This document shows positions 35,255 to 43,694 of a DNA stretch of 64,000 bases, in pieces (within the stretch, counting starts at the first letter, position 1; every line of letters starts with the position of its first letter). A program made the position numbers and the translations under genes. Origin of the DNA: Lutibaculum baratangense AMV1 (GTDB lineage Bacteria > Pseudomonadota > Alphaproteobacteria > Rhizobiales > Tepidamorphaceae); NCBI RefSeq assembly GCF_000496075.1, contig NZ_AWXZ01000007.1:124001-188000 (forward strand). The letters run 5' to 3'. The notes below the pieces were generated by a model. The model was given only the letters and a program-made list of their open reading frames with translations, made no database searches and was not told the DNA's origin.

Positions 35255-38200
35255 GCTCGACCGCCGTCTCGTAGACCTGCGGATCGACGCCGCTTCGCGA
35301 GCCGGACTGATCGATCCCGCGCAGCAGGTCCTGGATGGTCCGCCGGAACTCGTCGCGGTCGAGGGAAAGCGATTCCGGCTCCCGGGCCGGTGCGGGCGTG
35401 GGCCCGGGAGTTCCTTGCTCTGCCGGGCGGGAGGACTCCAGATCCGGCGCATCGCCGGCGTTCGTCTCCGGCTCCTCCTCCCCCGCAGCGGAATCCTGCT
35501 GCGGCGTGGAGGCTTCTCGCTCGCGCTGCCGCCGCTCCCGCCCCAACTGCAGAAGCTCCCGACCGAGCCTTTCGCGCTCCAGGATCTCGGCTTGAACCTC
35601 TTCAAGGCGCCTCATCTCGCGCTCGAACTGGAGGACCGTGAGATAGCTGATGAGCGGCCTCACGTTGATCGTCCGCATCGGCTGCTCGATGGGGCCGGAG
35701 AAGTTCAGGATGGCCTCGCGCGCCCGGCCCTCAGCCTGGTCGCGGTCTCCGATCGTCCAGTTCGAGTCCAGCGTGAAATCCTCGAGGTCGACCGCCGCGG
35801 AAGCGAAGACCTCGAGATCCCGGCTGTCGAGCTTCACCGGGCCGGCCCGCAATGTTCCGCCGCTTCCCGAAACGGCACCCTCCGCGGCACCGACCAGGAT
35901 CGCGCCACCCGACAGGGCCTCCTCGAGCGCAGCCGCCACCGGCTCCTCCTCGACTTCGAGTTCGGCCTCGGTCGCCCTCACGACCTGCTGGAAAGCCGAG
36001 GGATCGAGCCCCCTGATGGTGACATCGCGCAGCAGGAACGAGCCCTCTCCCGCCAGGGACGAGACGAGGGACGCGGGCGTCCGGCCGCCGCCGCTCAGTT
36101 GCAGGGCAAGGTCGGCACGCCCCGTCGCCCAAGGCCGCCCGTTCCGCCGCCAGACGACCTCGCCGAGGGCGACATCCTTGAGATGCAGATGGGTCGAGAG
36201 GTTCGTGACGCCCCGTAGCGTCTGCAGCTCCAGGCTGCCCTCGAGCCGTCCGTCGAAGACCCGTCCATCCAGGTCGCGCAACGCGATCCTGCCTTCCTCC
36301 CCGAGCAGCCGGAGGGAGGCGTCGGATAGCTCGATCTCCTCCCATGTGGCACGGCTGGCGCTGACTTCGAGCGACACGCGCTGCGCGGGAACGGTCAGTG
36401 GCGAAAAAGGCTCTCCCCGCCAGGAAGGTCCGTCGACGTCATGCTCGAGGATGCCTTCCATGCCGGCAGCCTCGGTAAGCAGGCGATCGAGCGCGATCTC
36501 GTCCACGACGATCGCGCCATGAACGCCCGGCTGCGCGCCTGTCTCGAACACAAGGGAACCCTGCGCGGATCGCTGCCCCTCATAGGAGAGATCGCTCATC
36601 TCGTAGCGGGTGCCTGATCCGGCGACCTGCGCCCTGAGCGTTCCCTGATCGATCAGGACCGAGAGCCATGGCAGCCCGGTGGCTCCTTCGAGCGGCGAAG
36701 GGTCCCGGACCTCGAGCGTCAGGGCACCTGCGAGGTTCCTGCTTTCGCCGAAGGGCCAGGCGACCGTTCCGTCGAGCGAGCCCGCGAAGGCGCTCGTCTC
36801 CCCGCTCAGGACGAAGCTCAGTCCGCTCCTGATGCTCCCGTGAGCAGACAGCTCGACCGCCCCCTCGCCCGCGACATCTGCCGATCCGAGCCCGAGCTGC
36901 GCGAGGAGCGGGCCCGCCTCTTCGCTCCGGGCCGCAGCTTCGAGGCGGATGGTGTTCGATGCGAGCTCCGCGAGGCGCCCCTGCAGCCGCGCGCTCGACG
37001 AGATGTCGGTTCCCGCGGCAGTCCCTTCGAAGCGCAGATCGAGGCCGGGCTCACCCTCCCGGGTTCTGGAGGACAGGTCGAGCGTGGCCGTCAGCGGTGA
37101 AAGCGCTGTTCCTCGCGCTTCCAGCACGGTGGCCAGGTCTGTGAGCTCGGCGATACGGGCAGCCTCGGCCGCAAGGGTCAGGTCCTGGGCCGTCAGGCGA
37201 ACCTGAAGCTGGCCGGTCGGTGTTCCGCCGAGATCGGCGAGCTCTCCCCCCGCCGAGATCTCGAGCCCGGCGATGTTCCCGATGTCCAGCGCCTCGAGAT
37301 CCAGGCGGTCGCCCGTCAGAACACCCCGCACCACCACGTCGCGCGCCGCCACGGTGGCACCGCTCAGCTCGCCGATGTCGAGGTCCAGATGTATGTCCGG
37401 CTCCTCCCCGCCGGCCCGGGCGATCCGGGCACGCAGCGTGTCGGCCAGCCGCTGGAGCGGCAATCCCCGTGTGTCGAACGCGTCGGTGTTCAGCACGATG
37501 TCTATCCTGTCGGCTCTCTCCGCCGGTGACGCATAGGCGATGGAGCCGGTCAGGTGGTTTCGGTCGGTCGTCACCTCCAGCCTGTCGAGGGCGAAGGAGC
37601 CGTCCGCGATCCTGACCGAGGCCGACGCCTGCAGGTCGCCCGTGACCGCGCCGAGACCCGGCAGGAGCGCATCCTCCCTGAAGAGCCACGAGGTGAAGGG
37701 GCTCGCATGCGTCGCCGCCAGCCGGACCGCGCCGACGAAGCTCGGATTGTCGGGATCCGGGTGGAATCGCCCGGAGAGCGCGGCACTCGTGTCCCCCGGG
37801 AGCACGGCCTGGGCGCGCCCGATCCGCCATTCCTCGTCCTCGAAGGCGAGTTGGGCCTCGAGCTGCCGAATGACGTTGCCGCCGACGACCAGCGACCCGA
37901 CGTCGAGGGAAAGCCGCCCGTCCAACATCATGAAGTGGGGCGAGACGACACGGCCCAGCGCCCCCAGGGCCTCGAGAGGGGGAACCGGGGCTTCCGGCCC
38001 CCCGCCGAGCGCCCGGTCGACATCGATCTGGCGCGACGAAAGCACCGCTTCGAAGCGGGCTTCCCGCCCCAGCTGCACCTCGGCGGCGCCGCTGAGCGTG
38101 ATCGGATGATCAGCGTCGCCGACCTCCAGACCCAGCTGCTGAAGAACAATGGAGCCGGGGCTCGCTTCGGTCCGGGCCTCGAAGCGCCAGCGGCTGGCCG

Positions 38201-38999
38201 GCTCGTCCTCGTCGGTCGGCCCGCGAGCCTGAGCCTGCGCCTCTTCTCCGCCCCCTGCGGGTTGAGGCCGGCTCTCGGCTCGCACTAGCCCACGATAGCG
38301 CGGACGTTCGTCCAGATAGCCGATGCTGCCGTCCAGGGTCAGAACGACCGGACTGTCGTCGGGCCGCGCAGTGGCGCCGATCCGCATGGAGCCGTCCGGC
38401 TGAAGGCTTCCCAGCGCAACCTCGAGTTCGTACCGCTCGCCTTCCAGGGAAGCCGCGCCGCGAAACTTGTAGGGACCCGCCAGGCTTGCGGCGGAGCCGG
38501 TGAGCTCGATGTCGTCGATCGTGTACGCCGCATCGCGACGCGCGTCCTCCACCGTCACCCGGCCGCCTATGATCTCGAAGCGATCAAGGGTCACCTGCTG
38601 CGGTGCGATGGGGATCGTGGCCGGCTCCGTCTCGATTCCCCAGGAGACGAATCCCTCCGGGCTGACGCTGAAGCGGAGGTTCGGGCGCTCCAGAGCGGCC
38701 TCCCTCAGCTGGAGCTCCCCGCTGAGGAGCGGCATCAGCCCGCCGCGCAAGGACAAACGTCCGACGCCCTCGCCGCTGTCCTTCCCGCCGATATGGACAT
38801 CGCTCGCGCGCAGGATCGGTGTCGGCACGAGACGGACGTCGATGTCGCCCTCGATCACCACCGGTCGGCCGATAATGTCGCCCGCCTGCTCCTCTATGAC
38901 GGAGCGATAGCTGTTCCAGTCGATGAACATCGGCACTGCGAAGGCCGCGCTCAGAAGCGCCGCCACCACGATGCCGATCGAAAGCAGGAACGCGTTCAA
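35211..38999 (-). CDS. AsmA-family protein, 1262 residues
   Basis: The product has one N-terminal membrane segment (about residues 4-22) followed by a very long periplasmic region of beta-rich repeats, the AsmA layout seen in proteins that bridge the envelope and move phospholipids. The N-terminal AsmA motif is clear: WNSYRSVIEEQAGDIIGRPV and DIDVRLVPTPILRASDV (halves only). The C-terminus is a charged, Gln/Arg/Glu-rich coiled coil then a Pro/Glu-rich tail. The start is TTG, directly after the TAG of the preceding FAD-linked dehydrogenase, with GGGAG nine bases upstream. It overlaps the RHH gene at its 3' end. Confidence 0.88.
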   Translation of the reverse strand: MNAFLLSIGIVVAALLSAAFAVPMFIDWNSYRSVIEEQAGDIIGRPVVIEGDIDVRLVPTPILRASDVHIGGKDSGEGVGRLSLRGGLMPLLSGELQLREAALERPNLRFSVSPEGFVSWGIETEPATIPIAPQQVTLDRFEIIGGRVTVEDARRDAAYTIDDIELTGSAASLAGPYKFRGAASLEGERYELEVALGSLQPDGSMRIGATARPDDSPVVLTLDGSIGYLDERPRYRGLVRAESRPQPAGGGEEAQAQARGPTDEDEPASRWRFEARTEASPGSIVLQQLGLEVGDADHPITLSGAAEVQLGREARFEAVLSSRQIDVDRALGGGPEAPVPPLEALGALGRVVSPHFMMLDGRLSLDVGSLVVGGNVIRQLEAQLAFEDEEWRIGRAQAVLPGDTSAALSGRFHPDPDNPSFVGAVRLAATHASPFTSWLFREDALLPGLGAVTGDLQASASVRIADGSFALDRLEVTTDRNHLTGSIAYASPAERADRIDIVLNTDAFDTRGLPLQRLADTLRARIARAGGEEPDIHLDLDIGELSGATVAARDVVVRGVLTGDRLDLEALDIGNIAGLEISAGGELADLGGTPTGQLQVRLTAQDLTLAAEAARIAELTDLATVLEARGTALSPLTATLDLSSRTREGEPGLDLRFEGTAAGTDISSSARLQGRLAELASNTIRLEAAARSEEAGPLLAQLGLGSADVAGEGAVELSAHGSIRSGLSFVLSGETSAFAGSLDGTVAWPFGESRNLAGALTLEVRDPSPLEGATGLPWLSVLIDQGTLRAQVAGSGTRYEMSDLSYEGQRSAQGSLVFETGAQPGVHGAIVVDEIALDRLLTEAAGMEGILEHDVDGPSWRGEPFSPLTVPAQRVSLEVSASRATWEEIELSDASLRLLGEEGRIALRDLDGRVFDGRLEGSLELQTLRGVTNLSTHLHLKDVALGEVVWRRNGRPWATGRADLALQLSGGGRTPASLVSSLAGEGSFLLRDVTIRGLDPSAFQQVVRATEAELEVEEEPVAAALEEALSGGAILVGAAEGAVSGSGGTLRAGPVKLDSRDLEVFASAAVDLEDFTLDSNWTIGDRDQAEGRAREAILNFSGPIEQPMRTINVRPLISYLTVLQFEREMRRLEEVQAEILERERLGRELLQLGRERRQREREASTPQQDSAAGEEEPETNAGDAPDLESSRPAEQGTPGPTPAPAREPESLSLDRDEFRRTIQDLLRGIDQSGSRSGVDPQVYETAVELRGSLPLEEAATAR

Positions 39000-40448
39000 C
39001 TAGGTCGGCTCCCGGACCAGGGAACTCTGCTCGTCGGGGGAGATGATCTTTCCGGGGTTCATGATGCAGCCCGGATCGATCGCCTGCTTGACCGCACGCA
39101 TCACGTCGACGGCTTCACCGAGCTCTTTCGCGAGATACTTCGTCTTGCCGTGGCCGACACCATGCTCTCCGGTGCATGTCCCGCCCATTTCGATCGCGCG
39201 GTCGACCAGCCGGCTCATGAATCCACCCGCAGCTTCGACCTCCGCGGAATCGGTCATGTCGACGAGCAGCGAGACATGGAAGTTGCCGTCTCCGACGTGT
39301 CCGACGATCGGCCCCAGGAGATTTGCGCGGTCGAGATCCTCGCGCGACTTCATGATGCACTCGGCGAGCCGCGAGATCGGCACGCAGACATCCGTCGCGA
39401 TCGCCTTGGCGCCGGGGCGCAGCGCGACGCAGGCCCAGTAGGCGTCGTGACGGGCCTGCCAGAGCCGGTTGCGAGCCTCCTGCTCGCGCGCCCACGCGAA
39501 CTCGCCGCCTCCGAACTCGGCCGCGATCGCACCGAACAGCTCCGCCTGCTCCCGCACGCCCGCCTCCGAGCCGTGAAACTCGACGAACAGGCTCGGCTTC
39601 TCCTGAAGCGTCAGCTTCGAATAGGCGTTCGACGCCCTCACCTGCAGCTCGTCGAGGAGCTCGATCCGCGCGACCGGAATGCCGGACTGGATCGTCGCCA
39701 CCACGGCGCTGCAGGCGCCTTCCAGCGTCTCGAACTGGCAGACGCCGGCCGAAATCGCCTCGGGGATGCCGTGAAGGCGGAGCGTCAGCTCGGTGATGAC
39801 GCCGAGCGTGCCCTCGGCCCCGACCATGAGCCGCGTCAGGTCGTAGCCGGCGGAGCTCTTCCGCGCGCGGGTGCCGGTCCGGATCACGCGACCGTCCGGC
39901 ATCACCGCCCGCAACGAGAGGACGGCGTCCTTCATCGTGCCGTAGCGTACGGCGTTCGTGCCCGACGCCCGGGTCGAGGCCATGCCGCCGATACTCGCGT
40001 TGGCGCCGGGATCGATGGGGAAGAACAACCCCTGGTCGCGCAGATACTCGTTCAGCGCCTTCCGCGTCACGCCGGGCTCGACGACGCAGTCCAGATCCTC
40101 GGGATGCACCGCCAGGATTCGGTTCATCTGCGACATGTCGATCGAGACGCCGCCGAAGGGCGCGTTCACCTGCCCCTCCAGCGAGGTGCCCGTCCCGAAC
40201 GGGATCACCGGCATGCCGTGCCCGGCACAGATCCGGACGATCTCCGCGACCTCGTCCTCCGAGCGGGCATAGACGACGGCGTCGGGCGGCATGTTCGCGT
40301 GCCACGTCGTCGTATGGCCGTGCTGCTCGCGCACGGCCGCCGACGTCGACATACGGTCGCCGAATCGGCTGGCGAGCGCCGACAGCGCAGCGTCGCGCGC
40401 GCCCTGATCGGGCGCCAGTCGGCCGGTCACCCTCGCCGCCTCGTTCAT
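39000..40448 (-). CDS. FAD-linked D-lactate/2-hydroxyacid dehydrogenase (GlcD/LDHD-type)
   Basis: The 482-residue protein has an N-terminal FAD-binding domain of the PCMH type (PFGTGTSLEGQVNAPFGGVSIDMSQM, parts only; PGANASIGGMASTRASGTNA) and the C-terminal VAO-type cap with VGHVGDGNFHV and GTCTGEHGVGHGK. This matches D-lactate dehydrogenase (cytochrome) and glycolate oxidase GlcD. No glcE or glcF follows, which favours a stand-alone D-lactate or 2-hydroxyacid dehydrogenase. Its stop codon abuts the AsmA start, so the two genes are probably coupled, though no functional link is known. Confidence 0.85.
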   Translation of the reverse strand: MNEAARVTGRLAPDQGARDAALSALASRFGDRMSTSAAVREQHGHTTTWHANMPPDAVVYARSEDEVAEIVRICAGHGMPVIPFGTGTSLEGQVNAPFGGVSIDMSQMNRILAVHPEDLDCVVEPGVTRKALNEYLRDQGLFFPIDPGANASIGGMASTRASGTNAVRYGTMKDAVLSLRAVMPDGRVIRTGTRARKSSAGYDLTRLMVGAEGTLGVITELTLRLHGIPEAISAGVCQFETLEGACSAVVATIQSGIPVARIELLDELQVRASNAYSKLTLQEKPSLFVEFHGSEAGVREQAELFGAIAAEFGGGEFAWAREQEARNRLWQARHDAYWACVALRPGAKAIATDVCVPISRLAECIMKSREDLDRANLLGPIVGHVGDGNFHVSLLVDMTDSAEVEAAGGFMSRLVDRAIEMGGTCTGEHGVGHGKTKYLAKELGEAVDVMRAVKQAIDPGCIMNPGKIISPDEQSSLVREPT

Positions 40449-40553
40449 GCTGTCCCCAAAAGCCGGAATTGGTAGTGTTCGCCGAACATTATCAGAAACG
40501 GCGGAATCACCAAACCAGCACGCCCGGGCATGCAGCAGGCGTGAAAAGGGACA

Positions 40554-40580
40554 AGGGGCGCGCCCACCGGACGCGCCCCT
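40554..40580 (-). terminator. terminator after the SH3-repeat protein gene
   Basis: Arms AGGGGCGCG (40554-40562) and CGCGCCCCT (40572-40580) form a perfect 9-bp stem. On the minus strand it is followed by TTGTCCCTTTT. It lies 36 bases after the stop of the SH3-repeat gene. Confidence 0.7.
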
Positions 40581-40616
40581 GCCTTCAGTATCGGGTGTGT
40601 CAGCCGCCTCGGCCGC

Positions 40617-41228
40617 TCAGCGACCGTCCGGGCGCCAGCGCGGGAACTCCGTAGAGCGCTCACCACGCAGGTCGCGACGGTCGCCGCGACGGTCGTCGCG
40701 CCAGTCACGGCGATCGCTGCGGCGGTCGTCCCGCCAGTCGCGGCGGTCGCTGCGGCGATCGTCACGCCAGTCACGGCGGTCGGAGCGACGGTGATCCCGC
40801 CAGTCCCGACGGTCATCGCGGCGGTCGTAGCGGTCCCAGTGACGATGGTAGCGCTCCCGGTCGCGATAGAAGCCATAGTGGCGGTAGTGGCGATCCCAGT
40901 AATTGCCGAACGAGAACGTGATGATCGGCGCGCCGATCCGGGCGGGCACCCGGTCGGTGTAGCGACGTCCGCCCTCGAGATAGGCGAGGTAGTTGGCCGA
41001 CATCCATCCGCGGGCGCCGCGATAGGTCACGTCGCACCACGTGTAGCTCTGGAGGCAGCCGTTCACCTCGACGTTCTGGCCACCCCCGATGACGGTCACG
41101 ACGGGATAGCCGGTGGACGGACCCGCCCGCAGGTTCACGTCGGCCGTCGCGATCGCGGACGCGGCATGGGCGAGGCCCGGGACGGCCAGGGCCGACACCA
41201 GGGCCAGGGCCCCGAGAAAGCGCTTCAT
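40617..41228 (-). CDS. secreted SH3-domain protein with a tandem arginine-aspartate repeat
   Basis: The 203-residue protein has a signal peptide (residues 1-22, ending AHA), then a bacterial SH3 domain (about 28-85: ADVNLRAGPSTGYPVVTVIGGG, parts of it, and WCDVTYRGARGWMSANYL). A Tyr/His/Arg-rich linker follows (YWDRHYRHYGFYRDRERYH). From residue 138 to about 192 it consists of five copies of an 11-residue unit, three identical (SDRRDWRDDRR at 149-159, 160-170 and 171-181). The ATG at 41228 follows AAGGAG. Bacterial SH3 domains usually bind cell wall; the role of the repeat is unknown. Confidence 0.85.
   Translation of the reverse strand: MKRFLGALALVSALAVPGLAHAASAIATADVNLRAGPSTGYPVVTVIGGGQNVEVNGCLQSYTWCDVTYRGARGWMSANYLAYLEGGRRYTDRVPARIGAPIITFSFGNYWDRHYRHYGFYRDRERYHRHWDRYDRRDDRRDWRDHRRSDRRDWRDDRRSDRRDWRDDRRSDRRDWRDDRRGDRRDLRGERSTEFPRWRPDGR
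40653..40817 (-). repeat. 33-base tandem repeat inside the SH3-protein gene
   Basis: About five tandem copies of a 33-base unit encode 11-residue blocks of alternating Arg and Asp with one Trp. The three central copies give identical residues with silent or near-silent base differences; the first and last are degenerate. The length is an exact multiple of codons, so copy-number changes would keep the frame. Confidence 0.8.
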
Positions 41229-41424
41229 GTTGATGCTCCTTGTCAGCGAGCTTCCGATGCTGCGGAATAAACGCAAGTCGGGCTGAACGGTGCCGGAATT
41301 CCCCGTTCATCGCCGGGTCAGAATCGGCAATAGGGCGTCCTGCGTTTCCTACCGCACGCTGCCGGGCCCCACTTCTGCGACGGCAGGTGACCGGCGCGAC
41401 CACTGGAACGAAGCGGATCTGCGC

Positions 41425-42780
41425 GTGCTCGAGTTGATCGACAGATGGTTCAGGCCGAACCTCGAAGAGTTCCTTTCGACCCGCCAGCCTCTCGTCTGGG
41501 CGCTGGCGCTCGCGAGCGGCATAGCGGCCGCGATCGGCGCCGTGCTGTTTCGCATCGCCATCGGCCTCGTTCAGTGGCCCTGGCTTGGAACGCTGAGCGA
41601 GAACGTCGCGGCCGCGGCGAGCCTTCAGCCGTGGTGGGTGATATTCCTGGCGCCGGTCGCGGGCGGTCTCGTCGTCGGGCTGATCCTCCAGCATCTGCTC
41701 CCCGGCAATCGCCCCTACTCGGTGCCCGAGGTCATCCGCGCGAGGCTCGAGGGCAGCGAGCGGCTCGATCTGCGCTCCGGCGTCGGAAGCGCGGTGACGA
41801 GCGCGATCTCCCTCGGTTCGGGCGCGAGCGCCGGCCGCGAGGGGCCGGTCGTTCATCTCGGCGCCTCGATCGCCGCCGCGCTCTGCAGGCGGTTCGATCT
41901 CTCGCGCGGCGCCGCGCGCATTCTCTTCGCATGCGGCGTGGCCAGCGCCGTCTCGGCCTCTTTCAACGCCCCGATCGCCGGCGTTCTCTTCGCGCAGGAG
42001 GTGATCCTGAACAGGTTCCGAGGCACGACCTTCGTGCCTCTCGTGATCGCCTCGACCTCCGGGGCCGTCCTGTCGAGGCTGTGGTTCGGCGACTACGCGG
42101 CCTTCGTCGTACCCGAACACCAGATCACGTCGTACCTGGAGTTCCCGGCCTTCGTCTTGCTGGGCCTCGTCTGCGCGCTCGTCTCGGTCATGTTCCAGTC
42201 GACCCTTCTGATTGCCGACCGCGTCGCCCGCGACCTCCCGATGCCGCTCTGGCTGCGCCCCGTGACGGGCGGACTCGCGATCGGCGCCATGGGCGTCTTC
42301 CTGCCGCAGGTCCTCGGCGTGGGCTACGACACCACGGACGCCGCCCTGAAGGAGAACCTGCCGCTCGTGCTGCTTCTCCTGCTGATCCCGGCGAAGACCC
42401 TCGCGACGGGGATCACGCTCGCCTCGCGCTTCGGCGGCGGCGTGTTCTCGCCGTCGCTCTATGTCGGCGCGATGACGGGCGGGGCCTTCGGGATGATCGC
42501 GGCGATGGCGTTCCCGGAACTCTCCTCCAGCAACGGACTCTACGCCATTCTCGGCATGGGCGCGGTCGCCGGCGCGGTCCTCGGCGCCCCCATCTCGACC
42601 GCCGTCATGGTGTTCGAGCTGACGGGCGGCTACGCGCTCACGATCGCCCTCCTGCTGACGGTCGCGATCTCGAACGGCCTCTCCCTCGCGGTGCTCGGCC
42701 GGTCCTTCTTCGAGGCCCAGCTCGCCACCCGCGGCTCGGCGCAGCCGGACCGGCAGAAGGACCTGTGGAGCTACGACTGA
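41425..42780 (+). CDS. ClC-family chloride channel/antiporter
   Basis: The protein has 10 to 12 hydrophobic segments and the ClC signatures: the GREGP motif (137-141 from the start used here) with the gating-type glutamate, and GVFSPSLYVGAMTGG later. No CBS domains are present at the C-terminus, which ends soon after the last helix. The start is uncertain: I used the GTG at 41425, giving 451 residues, but the frame is open back to 41290 and no good ribosome site was seen. Family members are chloride channels or chloride/proton antiporters, and neither can be fixed from sequence. Confidence 0.85.
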   Translation: MLELIDRWFRPNLEEFLSTRQPLVWALALASGIAAAIGAVLFRIAIGLVQWPWLGTLSENVAAAASLQPWWVIFLAPVAGGLVVGLILQHLLPGNRPYSVPEVIRARLEGSERLDLRSGVGSAVTSAISLGSGASAGREGPVVHLGASIAAALCRRFDLSRGAARILFACGVASAVSASFNAPIAGVLFAQEVILNRFRGTTFVPLVIASTSGAVLSRLWFGDYAAFVVPEHQITSYLEFPAFVLLGLVCALVSVMFQSTLLIADRVARDLPMPLWLRPVTGGLAIGAMGVFLPQVLGVGYDTTDAALKENLPLVLLLLLIPAKTLATGITLASRFGGGVFSPSLYVGAMTGGAFGMIAAMAFPELSSSNGLYAILGMGAVAGAVLGAPISTAVMVFELTGGYALTIALLLTVAISNGLSLAVLGRSFFEAQLATRGSAQPDRQKDLWSYD

Positions 42781-42829
42781 ACGCCGCCCCGACCTTTCCC
42801 GCGCGGCACAACCCCGCTATTCAGCCTGC

Positions 42830-43597
42830 ATGCTCTCGTACCAGCACGCCTATCACGCCGGCGGTCTGTCGGACCTGCACAAGCACGCGGCCCTCGCCGC
42901 CCTGCTCGACCACCTGACGCGACTGGAGCGGCCGCTTGCGATCGCCGAGACGCATGCCGGGCGCGGCCTCTACGACCTGCGGGCGCCCGAGGCTCTGAAG
43001 ACCAGGGAAGCGTGGCCCGGCTTCGTGCGCCTGTTCTCGCAGAAGAAACTGCCGACGGAGCATCCCTTCATGCAGGCGGTGGCGGCGGTTCACAAGAGCC
43101 ACGGCATCCGCACCTACCCGGGCTCCCCCGCCATCATCCGGCACTTCATGCGCCCCGAGGACGAGGCCGACCTCTACGAGCTGCATCCGCAGGAATACGA
43201 GGCGCTGTCGTCTGAGTTCGCCGGCGGCAATATCAGGTGCCACCGCGAAGACGGCTATGACGGCGTCCTCGCCCTCGCCCGCCGCCTCGACGGCCCCGGC
43301 CTCGTGATGATCGACCCGAGCTACGAGGTGAAGCGCGAGTACGACGACGTCGCGGCCTTCGTGCCGAAGCTCAACGCCCGGTGGCCCGAGGCGACCGTTC
43401 TCGTCTGGTACCCGGTGCTGGAGGCGGGGCTCCACAAGGCGATGATCGAGCGCCTGGACGATGCCGGCCTGACCGGCGTCTGGCAGCAGGAGAAGCGCTT
43501 TCCCGCCGAACAGTCGCCCCGGCTGCGGGGCAGCGGCCTCTACGCCGTCAACGTGCCGGACGGCGAGCGGGCGCGCCTCGCCAGGGGCATACTCTGA
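42830..43597 (+). CDS. rlmJ: 23S rRNA (adenine-2030-N6)-methyltransferase
   Basis: The 255-residue product begins MLSYQHAYHAGGLSDLHKHAAL, the characteristic RlmJ start with its histidines (shown only to identify the family). The catalytic motif is DPSYE, the RlmJ version of the N6-methyltransferase DPPY motif, in LVMIDPSYEVKREY. RlmJ methylates A2030 of 23S rRNA. It is a single gene 49 bases after the ClC gene. No strong ribosome site is visible before the ATG. Confidence 0.92.
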   Translation: MLSYQHAYHAGGLSDLHKHAALAALLDHLTRLERPLAIAETHAGRGLYDLRAPEALKTREAWPGFVRLFSQKKLPTEHPFMQAVAAVHKSHGIRTYPGSPAIIRHFMRPEDEADLYELHPQEYEALSSEFAGGNIRCHREDGYDGVLALARRLDGPGLVMIDPSYEVKREYDDVAAFVPKLNARWPEATVLVWYPVLEAGLHKAMIERLDDAGLTGVWQQEKRFPAEQSPRLRGSGLYAVNVPDGERARLARGIL

Positions 43598-43694
43598 TCG
43601 CCGCCTGTGGCCGGGCCTGATCCTGCCCCATATAGAAGCTACACTCTCGCAGGATCGAATCACGACCGCCAGAAGGGACGCGCTCCGCCCGACC

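Noticed and set aside
40653-40817. Tandem repeats considered as a possible CRISPR array
   Set aside because: The copies are directly adjacent without spacers, lie inside one reading frame, and no cas genes are near.
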